Shown piece after piece: positions 14,514-23,271 of a stretch of 64,000 bases of DNA. The position numbers were made by a program, and so were the translations under genes. The DNA lies in NCBI RefSeq assembly GCF_020400605.1, contig NZ_JAINRD010000005.1, positions 353,991 to 417,990 of the forward strand, written 5' to 3'. How positions within the stretch are numbered: the stretch's first letter is position 1; each line of letters opens with the position of its first letter. A model generated the notes under the pieces. It saw only the letters and a list, made by a program, of their open reading frames with translations. It searched no databases and had not been told where the DNA came from. This DNA is from Streptomyces aculeolatus (GTDB taxonomy: Bacteria; Actinomycetota; Actinomycetes; Streptomycetales; Streptomycetaceae).

Positions 14514-15605
14514 ATGCACGGTCGGCCCTCCGGCGTGCCCGCGGGCCCGCCCGGCGGCGTACCCGTGCCCGGCGGCGGGCCGGCGCCCGGGGCGGAGCTG
14601 TTCTGCGACGAGTCGGGCTACGAGGGCGAGAACCTCGTCGGCGGCATCACCGACGTCTTCGCCCACGCCTCCGTGGCCGTCCCGGCCGCGGACGCGGCCG
14701 ACTGCATTCGCGAGCTGCGGGACCGCATCCGCTCCCCCGCGACCGTGTACAAGGCGAACCACCTGCAGCGCGAGAAGCACCGCGGCACGATGCTGTGGTT
14801 CCTCGGCCCCGACGGGCCGCTCCCCGGCCGCGCCCGCGTGCACCTGACGGAGAAGGCGTTCTTCGCCGTCGCCAGGATCGTGGACCTGCTGGTGTCGGGG
14901 ACCGACCCGGCGGACGCCCCGGCGATGCTGCGGGGCGCGCATGCGCGCGGCCCGGCGGGCGCGCTGTACCGCGAGGGCCCGGAGGTCTACGGCCGCCCGC
15001 GCTGGCAGGCGTTCCTCGCCTCGTTCAACGAGCTGATGTGGATCAACACCCGGCGCGGCGCGGAGACTTCCGCCGACGGCTTCTTCCGGCTTGCCGACGA
15101 GCTGCACCGCGCGGGCGCGCCCGGCGAGGCGGGGCGGGTGCTGGCGCTCGTACGGCAGGCGCGCCCGCGGGCCGACGCGCTGCGTACCGCGCTCCTGGAG
15201 GATCCGCGGACCGTGCCCGCGCTGGACTCGCTGCTGCCGGCGCTGGCCGCCGCGGTCGCGTACTGGGGCCGCGACGGGGCACCGGTGGCCGTCGTGCACG
15301 ACCGGCAGACGGCGCTGACCGAGGAGCGGACGGCGCGGCTGCACGAGGTGTGCCGGCCGCCCCGGGCGCACCTGCTCGGGCTGCGCTTCGTCGACGCGGA
15401 GAGCGATCCGCGGGTGCAGCTGGCCGACTTCCTCGCGGGGCTCGCGCGCAAGCGGGCCTCCGACGCGCTGGCCGGCCTCGCCGACCCCGAACTCGACGAG
15501 CTGCTGCGCCCGTACGTCGCCGCGGACTCGGCGTGGGGCGACGCGCGGAGCTGGGCGCTGCTGGACCCCGGGCCCGCGCGGCGGGCGGGGCTCACCACGG
15601 CGTGA
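14514..15605 (+). CDS. DUF3800 domain protein
   Basis: A 363-residue protein. After a 26-residue Gly/Pro-rich start, ELFCDESGYEGENLVGGITD carries the D-E-S-G motif that begins DUF3800, a family with a predicted RNase H-like fold; a late Asp is in GLRFVDAESDPRVQLADFLA. The function of the family is not established, though members occur near mobile elements and defence genes. GGGAGG precedes the ATG at 14514. It stands alone between the CNNM pair and a convergent exporter gene, separated from the latter by a terminator. Confidence 0.75.
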   Translation: MHGRPSGVPAGPPGGVPVPGGGPAPGAELFCDESGYEGENLVGGITDVFAHASVAVPAADAADCIRELRDRIRSPATVYKANHLQREKHRGTMLWFLGPDGPLPGRARVHLTEKAFFAVARIVDLLVSGTDPADAPAMLRGAHARGPAGALYREGPEVYGRPRWQAFLASFNELMWINTRRGAETSADGFFRLADELHRAGAPGEAGRVLALVRQARPRADALRTALLEDPRTVPALDSLLPALAAAVAYWGRDGAPVAVVHDRQTALTEERTARLHEVCRPPRAHLLGLRFVDAESDPRVQLADFLAGLARKRASDALAGLADPELDELLRPYVAADSAWGDARSWALLDPGPARRAGLTTA

Positions 15606-15639
15606 CGCCGGGGCCGTACCACCGTGTGAGGGCCGGGCG

Positions 15640-15665
15640 GGGCCGCCCGCGGGTCCGGGCGGCCC
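15640..15665. terminator. Hairpin between convergent DUF3800 and LysE genes
   Basis: GGGCCGCCCG (15640-15649) pairs perfectly with 15656-15665 (10 bp, 6-nt loop). Confidence 0.65.
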
Positions 15666-15684
15666 GGGACCCGCGGGAGCGCGC

Positions 15685-16341
15685 TCAGCGGGGTGTCGCC
15701 GCCAGCCGTACGGCCAGGCCCGCGAAGACGGTGCCGCTGAAGATGTTGAGCCCGCGCGCCAGCCGGCGGCTGCGGCGCAGCGCCCGCGACAGCCGGCCGG
15801 AGAGCAGGCCCACCGAGCCGTCGACGCAGAAGCCGACGACGACGCCGGTGATGCCGAGGACGAGCAGCTGCAGCGGGAGATGGCCGCGGCCCGGGTCCAC
15901 GAACTGCGGCAGGAACGCGATGTTGAACATGATGACCTTGGGGTTCAGCAGGTTGGTGATCATTCCCTGCCAGAACGCGCGCCGCGGCCGCGGCCCGCTG
16001 CGTTTGCCGTCCGCGCCGGCCGCACCGTCCGCGCCGGCCTCCCCGCCGGGCACGGAGCGGTCCCGGAAGGCGCGGACCGCAAGGTAGAGGAGGTAGGCGG
16101 CGCCGAGCCAGCGGAGCACGTGGTAGAGCACCGGCAGCGCGCCGAAGAGCGCGGAGAGCCCGAGGGCGGCGGCGCAGGCGTGCACGAGCATGCCGCAGGC
16201 CACGCCCGCCGCGGCCATGACGCCCATACCGGAGCCGCCGCGCCCGCCCATGGCCACGATGAACATCATGTCGGGGCCCGGGGTGATGGAGAGCACGAAG
16301 ATCGCCACGACGAAGGCGGCGAGGAGGGACATGTCGACCAT
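15685..16341 (-). CDS. LysE/RhtB-family amino-acid exporter
   Basis: A 218-residue membrane protein. The N-terminus (LLAAFVVAIFVLSITPGPDM, then MFIVAMGGRGG) has the TPGPD motif of LysE/RhtB translocators. Six hydrophobic segments are apparent, with a longer polar loop (PGGEAGADGAAGADGKRSG) and the later motif FWQGMITNLLNPKVIMFN, also typical. It should export an amino acid or related compound; the substrate is unknown. The ATG at 16341 was chosen, with a second Met three codons in as an alternative. Confidence 0.88.
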   Translation of the reverse strand: MVDMSLLAAFVVAIFVLSITPGPDMMFIVAMGGRGGSGMGVMAAAGVACGMLVHACAAALGLSALFGALPVLYHVLRWLGAAYLLYLAVRAFRDRSVPGGEAGADGAAGADGKRSGPRPRRAFWQGMITNLLNPKVIMFNIAFLPQFVDPGRGHLPLQLLVLGITGVVVGFCVDGSVGLLSGRLSRALRRSRRLARGLNIFSGTVFAGLAVRLAATPR

Positions 16342-16798
16342 GGCGGCGATACTCGCACCGCGCCGGTGTGCCGGGCGACCGAATTCCGGATGCCGGGACG
16401 GGCCGCCAGCCGGACCGTCGCCCGGCCCTCGCGCGCGGCGGGTCCGCGGCACCCCTATGGCCCCGGCATATGCCATCCCCGGTCCCGTACGACCGCGGAA
16501 CGCTCGCTGAACGCCCGCGTCCGCGGGGCAGCTTCGCCCCCCGTGCGGCAGCCGTCTAATGTGGTCTGCCACGACCACCCCGGACCCCGGTGGGCCGTCG
16601 CCGGAGCACGAGCGAGCCGCCCATCGCTGGGAGCAAGTCCCGCTGCGCGCCCATGCCCGACCGGGAACCTTCCCGAGTCCGGCTCCCGAGTTCAGCCACC
16701 GTGCCCGGATGCGGGCAGCGGGTCGCGCGTGATCTCCGGCGGCACGCCCGGCCGCACATCCGGCCGGCACTGCAGCCGTGAAACGAGGTGACGACCCC
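16342..16798. other. Intergenic region between divergent exporter and GAF-ANTAR genes
   Basis: These 457 bases contain no supported gene. The only promoter-like element noticed is TAATGT at 16557-16562 on the plus strand, without a clear -35. Several short GC palindromes are present but none stands out. Confidence 0.5.
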
Positions 16799-17533
16799 AT
16801 GCCCGAGGAGTCGCGAGAGGAAGGTCTGGCCGCCGCGTTCGTGGACCTGGCCGACACCCTCGTCAGCGATTTCGACGTCGAGCAGCACGCGCGCAGGCTA
16901 GCGCTGCACTGCGCCGAGCTGGTCGACGTCAGCGCCGCGGGCGTCGTCCTCGCCGCCGACGGCGGTGCCGTGCTGACGGCGTCGGCCTCCGACGAGCGCG
17001 TGCACGCCCTGGAGTCGGCGGAGGTGGAGTGGGGCGAGGGCCCCGCCGTCGACTGCTGCCGCACCGCGAGACCGACGCCCGCCACCCCGCTCACCCACGC
17101 GCGGGCGCGCGCCGACTGGCCCCGCTTCACCGACCGGGCGCTGGAGCTGGGCTTCGCCCTCGTGGCCTGCGCACCGATGCACGTGCGGGGCACGACGGTC
17201 GGCGCGCTCACCCTCTTCCGCGACCGGCCCGGCACCCTGCACGAGGCGCAACTGCGCCTCGGCCAGGCGCTCGCCGACGTCGCCGCGATCGGCATCCTGC
17301 AGCAGCGCGCGCTCGCCGGGCAGACGGCCGTCGCGGCGCAGTTGCAGAACGCCCTCGACTCCCGCATCGTCATCGAGCAGGCCAAGGGTGCCCTCGCCCA
17401 GCGCCGGAGCATCGCCGTCGACGAGGCGTTCCGCCTGCTGCGCGGGTACGCCCGCAACACCCGCAGGCCGCTGACGGAGGTGGCCCGCGAGGTGGTCGAG
17501 GAGGGGCTCGACCCGGCGGCTCAGGACGGCTGA
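16799..17533 (+). CDS. GAF and ANTAR domain RNA-binding regulator
   Basis: A 244-residue protein. Residues 12-160 form a GAF sensor domain (LADTLVSDFDVEQHARRLAL; GFALVACAPMHVRGTTVGAL). Residues 175-235 form an ANTAR domain (RIVIEQAKGALAQRRSIAVD, then EAFRLLRGYARNTRRPLTEV), which in other bacteria binds paired RNA hairpins and prevents transcription termination. The ATG at 16799 with GAGGTG upstream is preferred to a GTG at 16778. No adjacent target is evident, so it probably acts on distant transcripts. Confidence 0.9.
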   Translation: MPEESREEGLAAAFVDLADTLVSDFDVEQHARRLALHCAELVDVSAAGVVLAADGGAVLTASASDERVHALESAEVEWGEGPAVDCCRTARPTPATPLTHARARADWPRFTDRALELGFALVACAPMHVRGTTVGALTLFRDRPGTLHEAQLRLGQALADVAAIGILQQRALAGQTAVAAQLQNALDSRIVIEQAKGALAQRRSIAVDEAFRLLRGYARNTRRPLTEVAREVVEEGLDPAAQDG

Positions 17534-17558
17534 GGCCGCAGCCGGCCGGCGGGGCCCG

Positions 17559-18044
17559 TCAGGACAGGGCGAACGTCGGCGGCACGCTGGGCAGTTCCAT
17601 CGCGGCGTCCAGGAACCGGTCCTCGCGCGGCGGCAGGAACTGAAGCGTGCTCGCGTGGGCCGGGCCGTCCGCCGTCATCGCCCACATGCACAGCATCGCC
17701 GCGGGCCGCCCCGCGGGGCCGGGCGACGCCTCCAGCGTGGCGTACCGCACGGGCGCCCCGAGCGGCGCCGTCACCAGCACGAAGTGCGCCTCGGGCGGCG
17801 CCACCGCGGGCGGCGGCGTGACGAGGACGGAGTCGTGCCCCACGAGCCGGCCGGCCGGCCACTCGGCCGACTGCTCCCCGGGCGGCAGGCCCGCTCCGGC
17901 CTGCCGCCACAGCGCCCGCAGCCCGGCGTCGAGCGAGCCGTCGAGCGCGGCGGCGAGGAGGCGCTCCGGTGCGGTCAGGGCGAGGTCGCGGAGCACGGCG
18001 TGGGCGAAGGCGTAGTGCTGTCGTCGGGCATCCGTAGTATTCAT
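17559..18044 (-). CDS. Hypothetical actinobacterial protein
   Basis: A 161-residue soluble protein. The N-terminus is helical (RRQHYAFAHAVLRDLALTAP), the centre contains VGHDSVLVTPPPAVAPPEAHFVL-like strands (cited here only in part), and the C-terminus has ASTLQFLPPREDRFLDAAME. No catalytic motif, signal peptide or membrane helix was seen. It looks like a lineage-specific Streptomyces protein. It is convergent with the GAF-ANTAR gene, 25 bases away. No function can be proposed. Confidence 0.65.
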   Translation of the reverse strand: MNTTDARRQHYAFAHAVLRDLALTAPERLLAAALDGSLDAGLRALWRQAGAGLPPGEQSAEWPAGRLVGHDSVLVTPPPAVAPPEAHFVLVTAPLGAPVRYATLEASPGPAGRPAAMLCMWAMTADGPAHASTLQFLPPREDRFLDAAMELPSVPPTFALS

Positions 18045-18076
18045 ACATCAGTTCTATCCGAGCCCACTGACAACGC

Positions 18077-18117
18077 CGGTGGGCCCGGCGGCCGTTCGCG
18101 GGCCGCCGGGCCCACCG
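18077..18117 (-). terminator. 17-bp perfect terminator of the S1 protease gene
   Basis: The arms 18077-18093 and 18101-18117 pair over 17 bp with a 7-nt loop, 13 bases downstream of the protease stop. Confidence 0.8.
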
Positions 18118-18130
18118 TCCGCCGTCCGGC

Positions 18131-18853
18131 TCAGGGGATGGTGAGCCCGTACGCCGCGAGCACGGGCACCACCGGCTGGTAGAACGCCGTCCCGCCGGAG
18201 CTGCACGGGCTACCGGACACGAGCAGGCCGAGCGCCGTCCCGCCGGAGTACGCGGACGCGCTGTCGCCCGGCTCGACGCAGAGGGTGGCGCGGAACAGGC
18301 CGTAGACCGTGCCCTCGGGGTAGCTGATGGTCTCGTTGACCGAGACGACCGTGCCGCAGTGCACGCCCGTGGTCCGGCCGGCGCGGCACACCTGCTGCCC
18401 GACCGAGGGCTGGGCGGCGCCGGTGATCTCGATCGCCCCGCCGGGCACGCCGGAGGCCAGCTCGCTGGGGTAGGTGAAGTCGGGGTTGTTGTAGCGGATC
18501 AGGGCGTAGTCGCTGACCGGGAAGCTCACGCCCCCGGTCCGGCCGATCTCCACCGTCCTGGCGGCGTCCGCGTACCAGACGGCGCCGGAGTCGCCGACGC
18601 AGTGCCCCTGCATGAGGGCGTAACGCTCCCCGCCGCGGCCCGCGTTGAAGCCGACCGGGCAGGACCGTCCGGTGCTGCTGTAGATGACGTCGCCGCCGCG
18701 GACGACCTGTTCCTGGGCCGCGGCGGCCGGCGGGGCGAGGGCGGTGAGCACGGCGAGGAGCAGTGCGGCCAGGACGGCCGCCAGCGGGGCGGGTTTCACG
18801 GGCGCGCCGTGCGGCGCGTGGTACGGGGTGAGCGGAGCGCGACGTAAGTTCAC
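18131..18853 (-). CDS. Secreted S1-family serine protease with GDSA active-site variant
   Basis: A 240-residue exported protein. A long signal region (residues 1-46, hydrophobic core LAAVLAALLLAVLTALA) is followed almost at once by a chymotrypsin-like domain: GHC with the catalytic His, SDYALIRY with the Asp, and PGDSASAYSGG with the Ser. Two things differ from streptogrisins: there is no sizeable propeptide, and the residue after the nucleophile is Ala rather than Gly (GDSA for GDSG). Four or more cysteines fit disulfides. It may be active with altered oxyanion geometry or be a non-proteolytic relative. Confidence 0.82.
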   Translation of the reverse strand: MNLRRAPLTPYHAPHGAPVKPAPLAAVLAALLLAVLTALAPPAAAAQEQVVRGGDVIYSSTGRSCPVGFNAGRGGERYALMQGHCVGDSGAVWYADAARTVEIGRTGGVSFPVSDYALIRYNNPDFTYPSELASGVPGGAIEITGAAQPSVGQQVCRAGRTTGVHCGTVVSVNETISYPEGTVYGLFRATLCVEPGDSASAYSGGTALGLLVSGSPCSSGGTAFYQPVVPVLAAYGLTIP

Positions 18854-19078
18854 GGATCCTCCCGTCGTGGGGTCGGCAGCCGCATTGTCCCGCAGGGCCG
18901 AGTGCCCCGTACAGCAGGTCCGTTCGGCCCTATTCCGGCGCGGAAGGTCCCGGGCATGCTGGGTTCGCCTCGGAGAGCCGTGGCGTGGGGGGTGAGAGCC
19001 GGTGCGGCGTGGACGGCCGCGCCGCGCCGGCTCGCCTTCGTCCTCCGCCCGGACGAGGCCGGCCGCGCGCCCGCTCCG

Positions 19079-19702
19079 CTACCGCTCGGACGGCCCCGCG
19101 CTCCCCTGCCGCCAGTGCGGCTCCACCCGCGCCCAGCCGCGCTCCCACTCCTCCTCGCGCCTGCGGTCCAGCCGTACGCGCACCACGGTCCTGCCCCCGA
19201 ACGCCAGGCACCCCACCAGCCCGGCCGCCCCGCCGGCCGCCACGGCGCTCTGCATGCCGGTCTCCCCCGGGGCCGGCGGCGGGTCCACCGCGTGCCGGCC
19301 CGCGGCGTCCGTCCAGATCTCCGCCTGCGCGCCCTTGGACAGCCCGGCGGGCACCCGGGCCCGGCCGGTGTGCGCCAGCCCGTCATCGTCCCGCCAGCGC
19401 ACCTTGGCGCCCACCTTGCCGCCGGACCACGCGTCGCCCTGCAGCATCGTCAGCGGCGGCGCGTCGCGCACCAGTACGGCCGTCGTGCGCTGCCGCTCGG
19501 TGCTGCGGCTGCTCAACTCCTCGTGCACGGCGGCCCCCGCGCCCCAGGCGGCGGCGGTGCCGCCGAGGGCGAACAGGGCGACGGCGCCGACCGTCGCCCA
19601 GCCCTCCAGTACGTCCGTACGCCGCCGGAAGGGGTTGCGCCGGCTCCACACTCTGCGTACCGGGCGGTACCTCTCGTGTCCCGCGCCCGCTTCCGCGGCC
19701 AT
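19079..19702 (-). CDS. Rv1733c-like two-TM membrane protein
   Basis: A 207-residue protein starting MAAEAGAGHERYRPVRRVWS. One membrane helix (about residues 33-57, WATVGAVALFALGGTAAAWG), an external region of about 90 residues with LLVRDAPPL-like and GDAWSGGKVGAKVRWRDDDG segments, and a second helix (SAVAAGGAAGLVGCLAFGG) match the Rv1733c family common in actinobacteria. A charged C-terminus follows (VRVRLDRRREEEWERGW). GGGGGTG precedes the ATG at 19702. In Mycobacterium the Rv1733c gene is in the DosR regulon, and here a DosR-like regulator lies divergently 213 bases away. That link is inference from context. Confidence 0.75.
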   Translation of the reverse strand: MAAEAGAGHERYRPVRRVWSRRNPFRRRTDVLEGWATVGAVALFALGGTAAAWGAGAAVHEELSSRSTERQRTTAVLVRDAPPLTMLQGDAWSGGKVGAKVRWRDDDGLAHTGRARVPAGLSKGAQAEIWTDAAGRHAVDPPPAPGETGMQSAVAAGGAAGLVGCLAFGGRTVVRVRLDRRREEEWERGWARVEPHWRQGSAGPSER

Positions 19703-19915
19703 CGGCACCCCCAATCCGCTTTCCCTACCGGCCGGGTGAAGGCCCTCTCCCACCGACTGTCGCACTTCCGGCCGGTTCCGGCGAGAACCGGGCGGGCGGG
19801 GCCGCCCGGGTCGTAGCATCCGGGTGCCCCGGACGTGCCGGTCATGGGCCCGTTCGGCCCTACCCCGCGGTACGGCGGCCGAGGACGATCGAGCCAGCCG
19901 AGCAGGAGCTGAAAG

Positions 19916-20611
19916 GTGCCCGACGTGACAGTGGAAAGGCAATTCTCGGCCGCCCGCCCCATCAGGGTCTTCCTCGTCGACGACCACGAGGTGGTCCGGC
20001 GCGGCCTGCGCGACCTGCTGGAGTCCGAACCCGGCATCGAAGTGGCGGGCGAGGCGGGCACGTTCGCCCAGGCGCTCGCCCGCGGGCCCGCGCTGCGGCC
20101 CGACGTCGCCGTGCTGGACGTGCGGCTGCCGGACGGCGACGGGATCGGCGTCTGCCGCGAGCTGCGCTCGCGGATGCCGGACCTGGCGTGCCTGATGCTG
20201 ACGTCGTTCGACGACGACGACGCCCTGCTGGACGCCATCATGGCGGGCGCCTCCGGCTACGTGCTCAAGCAGATCAAGGGCGGCGACCTGGTCTCGGCGG
20301 TACGGACCGTGGCCTCCGGGCAGTCCATGCTCGACCCCGCCACCACCGCCCGGCTGATGACGAACCTCCGCCGCGAGGACACCGCTTCCGCGCCGGGGAG
20401 CGAGGTGCTCGCCGGGCTGTCGCCGCGCGAACTCGACGTGCTGGAGCTGATCGGCGAGGGCCTGACGAACCGGCAGATCGGCCAGCGGCTCTACCTGTCG
20501 GAGAAGACGGTGAAGAACCACATCTCCCGGCTGCTGGCCAAGCTGGGCGTGGAGCGCCGGATACAGGCGGCGGTGCTGGCCAGCAAGGCCCACCGCCCGC
20601 CGGGCGCGTGA
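19916..20611 (+). CDS. NarL/DosR-family response regulator
   Basis: A 231-residue response regulator. The receiver domain has the acidic pair in [10 protein letters not shown] (Asp22, Asp23), the phosphoacceptor Asp68 in [10 protein letters not shown] and Lys in [11 protein letters not shown]. The C-terminal LuxR-type HTH contains [20 protein letters not shown]. The sequence around the HTH and the pairing with a two-GAF kinase resemble the mycobacterial hypoxia regulator DosR (DevR). The GTG at 19916 has GGAG nine bases upstream; a GTG at 19925 is possible. It is convergent with the kinase gene, 42 bases apart. Confidence 0.88.
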   Translation: MPDVTVERQFSAARPIRVFLVDDHEVVRRGLRDLLESEPGIEVAGEAGTFAQALARGPALRPDVAVLDVRLPDGDGIGVCRELRSRMPDLACLMLTSFDDDDALLDAIMAGASGYVLKQIKGGDLVSAVRTVASGQSMLDPATTARLMTNLRREDTASAPGSEVLAGLSPRELDVLELIGEGLTNRQIGQRLYLSEKTVKNHISRLLAKLGVERRIQAAVLASKAHRPPGA

Positions 20612-20653
20612 CGCCCGCCGTACGCCCCCTGCATGCGCCGCGGGCCGCGCCGG

Positions 20654-22465
20654 TCAGCCCCGGCCGGGGCCCGCGGCGCTCCCGTCCTCACCGTCCGCGC
20701 CGCCCTCCGGCCCGTCCTCCTGCTCCGCCCGGCCGCCCGGGTCCAGCGCCGCCCGCCGATCCAGCGGCACCCGCCACACCAGGCGCGTACCGCCGCCGGC
20801 CGGCGGGTCGAGCGTCAGCTCGCCGCCGAGCTGTCCGGCCCGCTCCGCGATGTTCGCCAGCCCGCTGCGCCGCCCGCCGGCCGGCAGGCCGCGCCCGTTG
20901 TCCGTCACCGTGAGGGCGACCAGGCCCTGCCCGGCGATCACCGTGATCTCGACGGACGACGCGCCCGCGTGCCGGGCGGCGTTGGACAGCGCCTCGCCGA
21001 GCACCGCCACGAGGTGGTCGGCCACCGGCGCGGGCACGTCGGTGTCGAGGAGCCCCTCGGTGCGCAGCACCGGCGTGAACCCCAGCGTGGCGACGGAGTC
21101 CTTGGCCTGGCTCAGCACACGCAGCCGCAGCCCCTGAGCGGTCGGCCCGTGCTCGTGGCGGCGCAGGCCGAAAATCGTGGTACGGATGATCTTGATCGTC
21201 TCGTCCAGGTCGTCCACGGCGCGCAGCAGCCGCTCCGTACCCTCCTCGTGCGTCACGAAGCGCACCGCGCTCTGCAGCGTCATGCCGGTGGCGAACAGCC
21301 GCTGGATGGCCAGGTCGTGCAGGTCCCGTGCGATGCGGTCGCGGTCCTCGAAGAGCGCGAGCTGCTCGGCGTCGCGGCGCCGCTGGGCCAGCTCCATGGC
21401 CACCGCCGCCTGTCCGGCGAAGCCCACGAGGGCGTCGGTCTCCTCCGGGCCGAAGCGCTCGCCGCCCGCCTCCCGGCCGACGAGGAGCACGCCGCGCAGG
21501 CCGTCGCTGGTGCCCAGCGGCACGGCGACCGCCGGGCCGAGGCCGTTGACCGGCAGCTCGCTGTCGCGTACCCGCGGGTCCTCGGTCACGTCCTCGCTGA
21601 TCGCCAGCTCCACCCTGGTGAAGGCGGCGCCGGACAGCGTGCCCTTCATGGGCATCGTGCACCCCTGGAGCAGGTCCGCGGCGGTGCCCTGGGCGAGCGC
21701 GATACGCAGCTCGTCCGCGCCCTCCGCGGGCAGCGCCACGGTGCCGAGGTCGGCCCTGAGGATGCTGCGGGCCCGGTCGAGCATCAGGCCCAGCACCTCT
21801 TCCTCCTGGGCGCCGGAGAGCAGGGTGTTGGTCACCTCGCCGCTGGCCTCGATCCAGCGCTGCCGGCGGCGGGCCTCCTCGTACAGCCGGGCGTTCTCGA
21901 TCGCCACGCCCGCGGCCACGGCGAGCGTCGACAGGACCGCCTCGTCCTCTCCGTCGAACTCCTTGGCGCCGCGCTTCTCCGTCAGGTAGAGGTTGCCGAA
22001 GACCTCGTCGCGGACCCGGATGGGCACGCCGAGGAAGGAGTGCATCGGCGGGTGGTTGGCCGGGAAGCCGTACGAGGACGGGTGGTCCTGCAGCTCCTGG
22101 ATCCGCAGTGCCTCCGGGTGCCGGATCAGCTCGCCGAGCACGCCGTGCCCCCGCGGCAGGGGGCCGATCTCCTCGTACTCCCCGACCGAGATCCCCACGG
22201 GGATGAACTGCGCCAGCCGCTCGCCTTGTTCGATCACGCCGAGCGCGCCGTACTCCGCGTCGACGAGCACCACCGCTGCCTCCACGATCCGCCGCAGGAC
22301 CTGGCGCAGATCCAGCTCCCTGCCGACCGTCAGCACCGCCTCCAGCAGGCTGTGCACGCGGTCGCGGGTGCCGCGCACCTCGTCGATGCGCAGTTGCAGC
22401 TCGTCGAGCAGCTGATCGAGCTGGAGCCGGGGCAACTGCCCGCCTCCGTGTCCGCTTGTCGCCAT
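20654..22465 (-). CDS. DosS/DevS-like GAF-GAF sensor histidine kinase
   Basis: A 603-residue cytoplasmic kinase. GAF-A spans about 55-195, GAF-B about 210-360, a HisKA_3 dimerisation domain has the phosphoacceptor His383 in RDRIARDLHDLAIQRLFATG, and an HATPase domain has EALSNAARHAG (N box) and DNGRGLPAGG (G1). GAF-A keeps NHPPMHSFLGVP and FGNLYLTEKR; aligning by eye with DosS, His138 would match its haem-binding His149 and Tyr160 its Tyr171. It may thus sense O2, NO or CO or redox state through haem. The last 35 residues are an acidic Gly-rich tail. The partner is the convergent response regulator. Confidence 0.87.
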   Translation of the reverse strand: MATSGHGGGQLPRLQLDQLLDELQLRIDEVRGTRDRVHSLLEAVLTVGRELDLRQVLRRIVEAAVVLVDAEYGALGVIEQGERLAQFIPVGISVGEYEEIGPLPRGHGVLGELIRHPEALRIQELQDHPSSYGFPANHPPMHSFLGVPIRVRDEVFGNLYLTEKRGAKEFDGEDEAVLSTLAVAAGVAIENARLYEEARRRQRWIEASGEVTNTLLSGAQEEEVLGLMLDRARSILRADLGTVALPAEGADELRIALAQGTAADLLQGCTMPMKGTLSGAAFTRVELAISEDVTEDPRVRDSELPVNGLGPAVAVPLGTSDGLRGVLLVGREAGGERFGPEETDALVGFAGQAAVAMELAQRRRDAEQLALFEDRDRIARDLHDLAIQRLFATGMTLQSAVRFVTHEEGTERLLRAVDDLDETIKIIRTTIFGLRRHEHGPTAQGLRLRVLSQAKDSVATLGFTPVLRTEGLLDTDVPAPVADHLVAVLGEALSNAARHAGASSVEITVIAGQGLVALTVTDNGRGLPAGGRRSGLANIAERAGQLGGELTLDPPAGGGTRLVWRVPLDRRAALDPGGRAEQEDGPEGGADGEDGSAAGPGRG

Positions 22466-22678
22466 CGCATCCCCCCACAGGAGCCGGGCAGAACAGCACC
22501 TCCCTGCACCACGGTAGCCAGCTCGTCACGCTCCGGGAGCGGTTCCCGGTCACCCGAATGCACGAGGTGCCGAGAACCTCGCGGAAAGCCTCACGCAGCG
22601 TGGACGCCGTGAAGCCGGGAACGGGGGCGGGAGCCGCTCGGCGGGCGGGCTGTCGGTGCCCGGCCTTACCGTGGGCAC

Positions 22679-23251
22679 ATGGCAGAGAACGAGACCCTCG
22701 CCCTGCACGCCGCCGCGCTCGACCTGTTCGCCGGGCACGTGCACCGGGTCGGACCCGACCAGTGGGCCGCGGCCACGCCGTGCACGGACTGGAGCGTGCG
22801 GGATCTCGTCAACCACATGACGGTCGAGCAGTTGTGGGTGCCGCCGCTGCTCGCCGGGGACACCCCCGCGGGGGTGGGCGACGAGTACGACGGCGATCAG
22901 CTCGGCGACGATCCGGTGGCCGCCTGGGACGCGGCCGCCGCCGACGCCCGCACGGCCTTCGCGGAGCCGGTCGCCCTGGCCCGTACGGTTCACCTGAGCT
23001 ACGGGGACCGCCCCGCCGAGTCGTACTGCACGGAGATGGCCGTCGACGCCGTGGTGCACTCCTGGGACCTGGCCCGCGGCATCGGCGCGGACGACGTCCT
23101 GCCGCCGGAGCTGGCGGAGTTCGCGCTGGAGCAGGTCGAGCCGCAGACCGCGATGCTGGCGGCCAGCGGGCTCTTCGCCGACCCGGTGCCGGTGCCGCCG
23201 GGCGCGGACGCCCAGACGCGGCTGCTGGGGCTGACCGGGCGCCGGGGCTGA
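22679..23251 (+). CDS. TIGR03086-type metal-binding DinB/MDMPI family protein
   Basis: A 190-residue protein of the mycothiol-dependent maleylpyruvate isomerase/DinB-like superfamily. The N-terminal four-helix bundle shows ATPCTDWSVRDLVNHMTVEQ with the first metal His, and later CTEMAVDAVVHSWDLARGIG with further ligands, the pattern of TIGR03086. Members bind a divalent metal and are suspected thiol-dependent transferases using mycothiol. The true substrate is unknown. It is convergent with the thioesterase gene, 20 bases apart. Confidence 0.85.
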   Translation: MAENETLALHAAALDLFAGHVHRVGPDQWAAATPCTDWSVRDLVNHMTVEQLWVPPLLAGDTPAGVGDEYDGDQLGDDPVAAWDAAAADARTAFAEPVALARTVHLSYGDRPAESYCTEMAVDAVVHSWDLARGIGADDVLPPELAEFALEQVEPQTAMLAASGLFADPVPVPPGADAQTRLLGLTGRRG

Positions 23252-23271
23252 ACCGCTGGGGCGCTTCGGGG

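Noticed and set aside
14408..16087. Long plus-strand Arg-rich frame over the DUF3800 and LysE genes
   Set aside because: Shadow frame of the DUF3800 gene; no recognisable domain.
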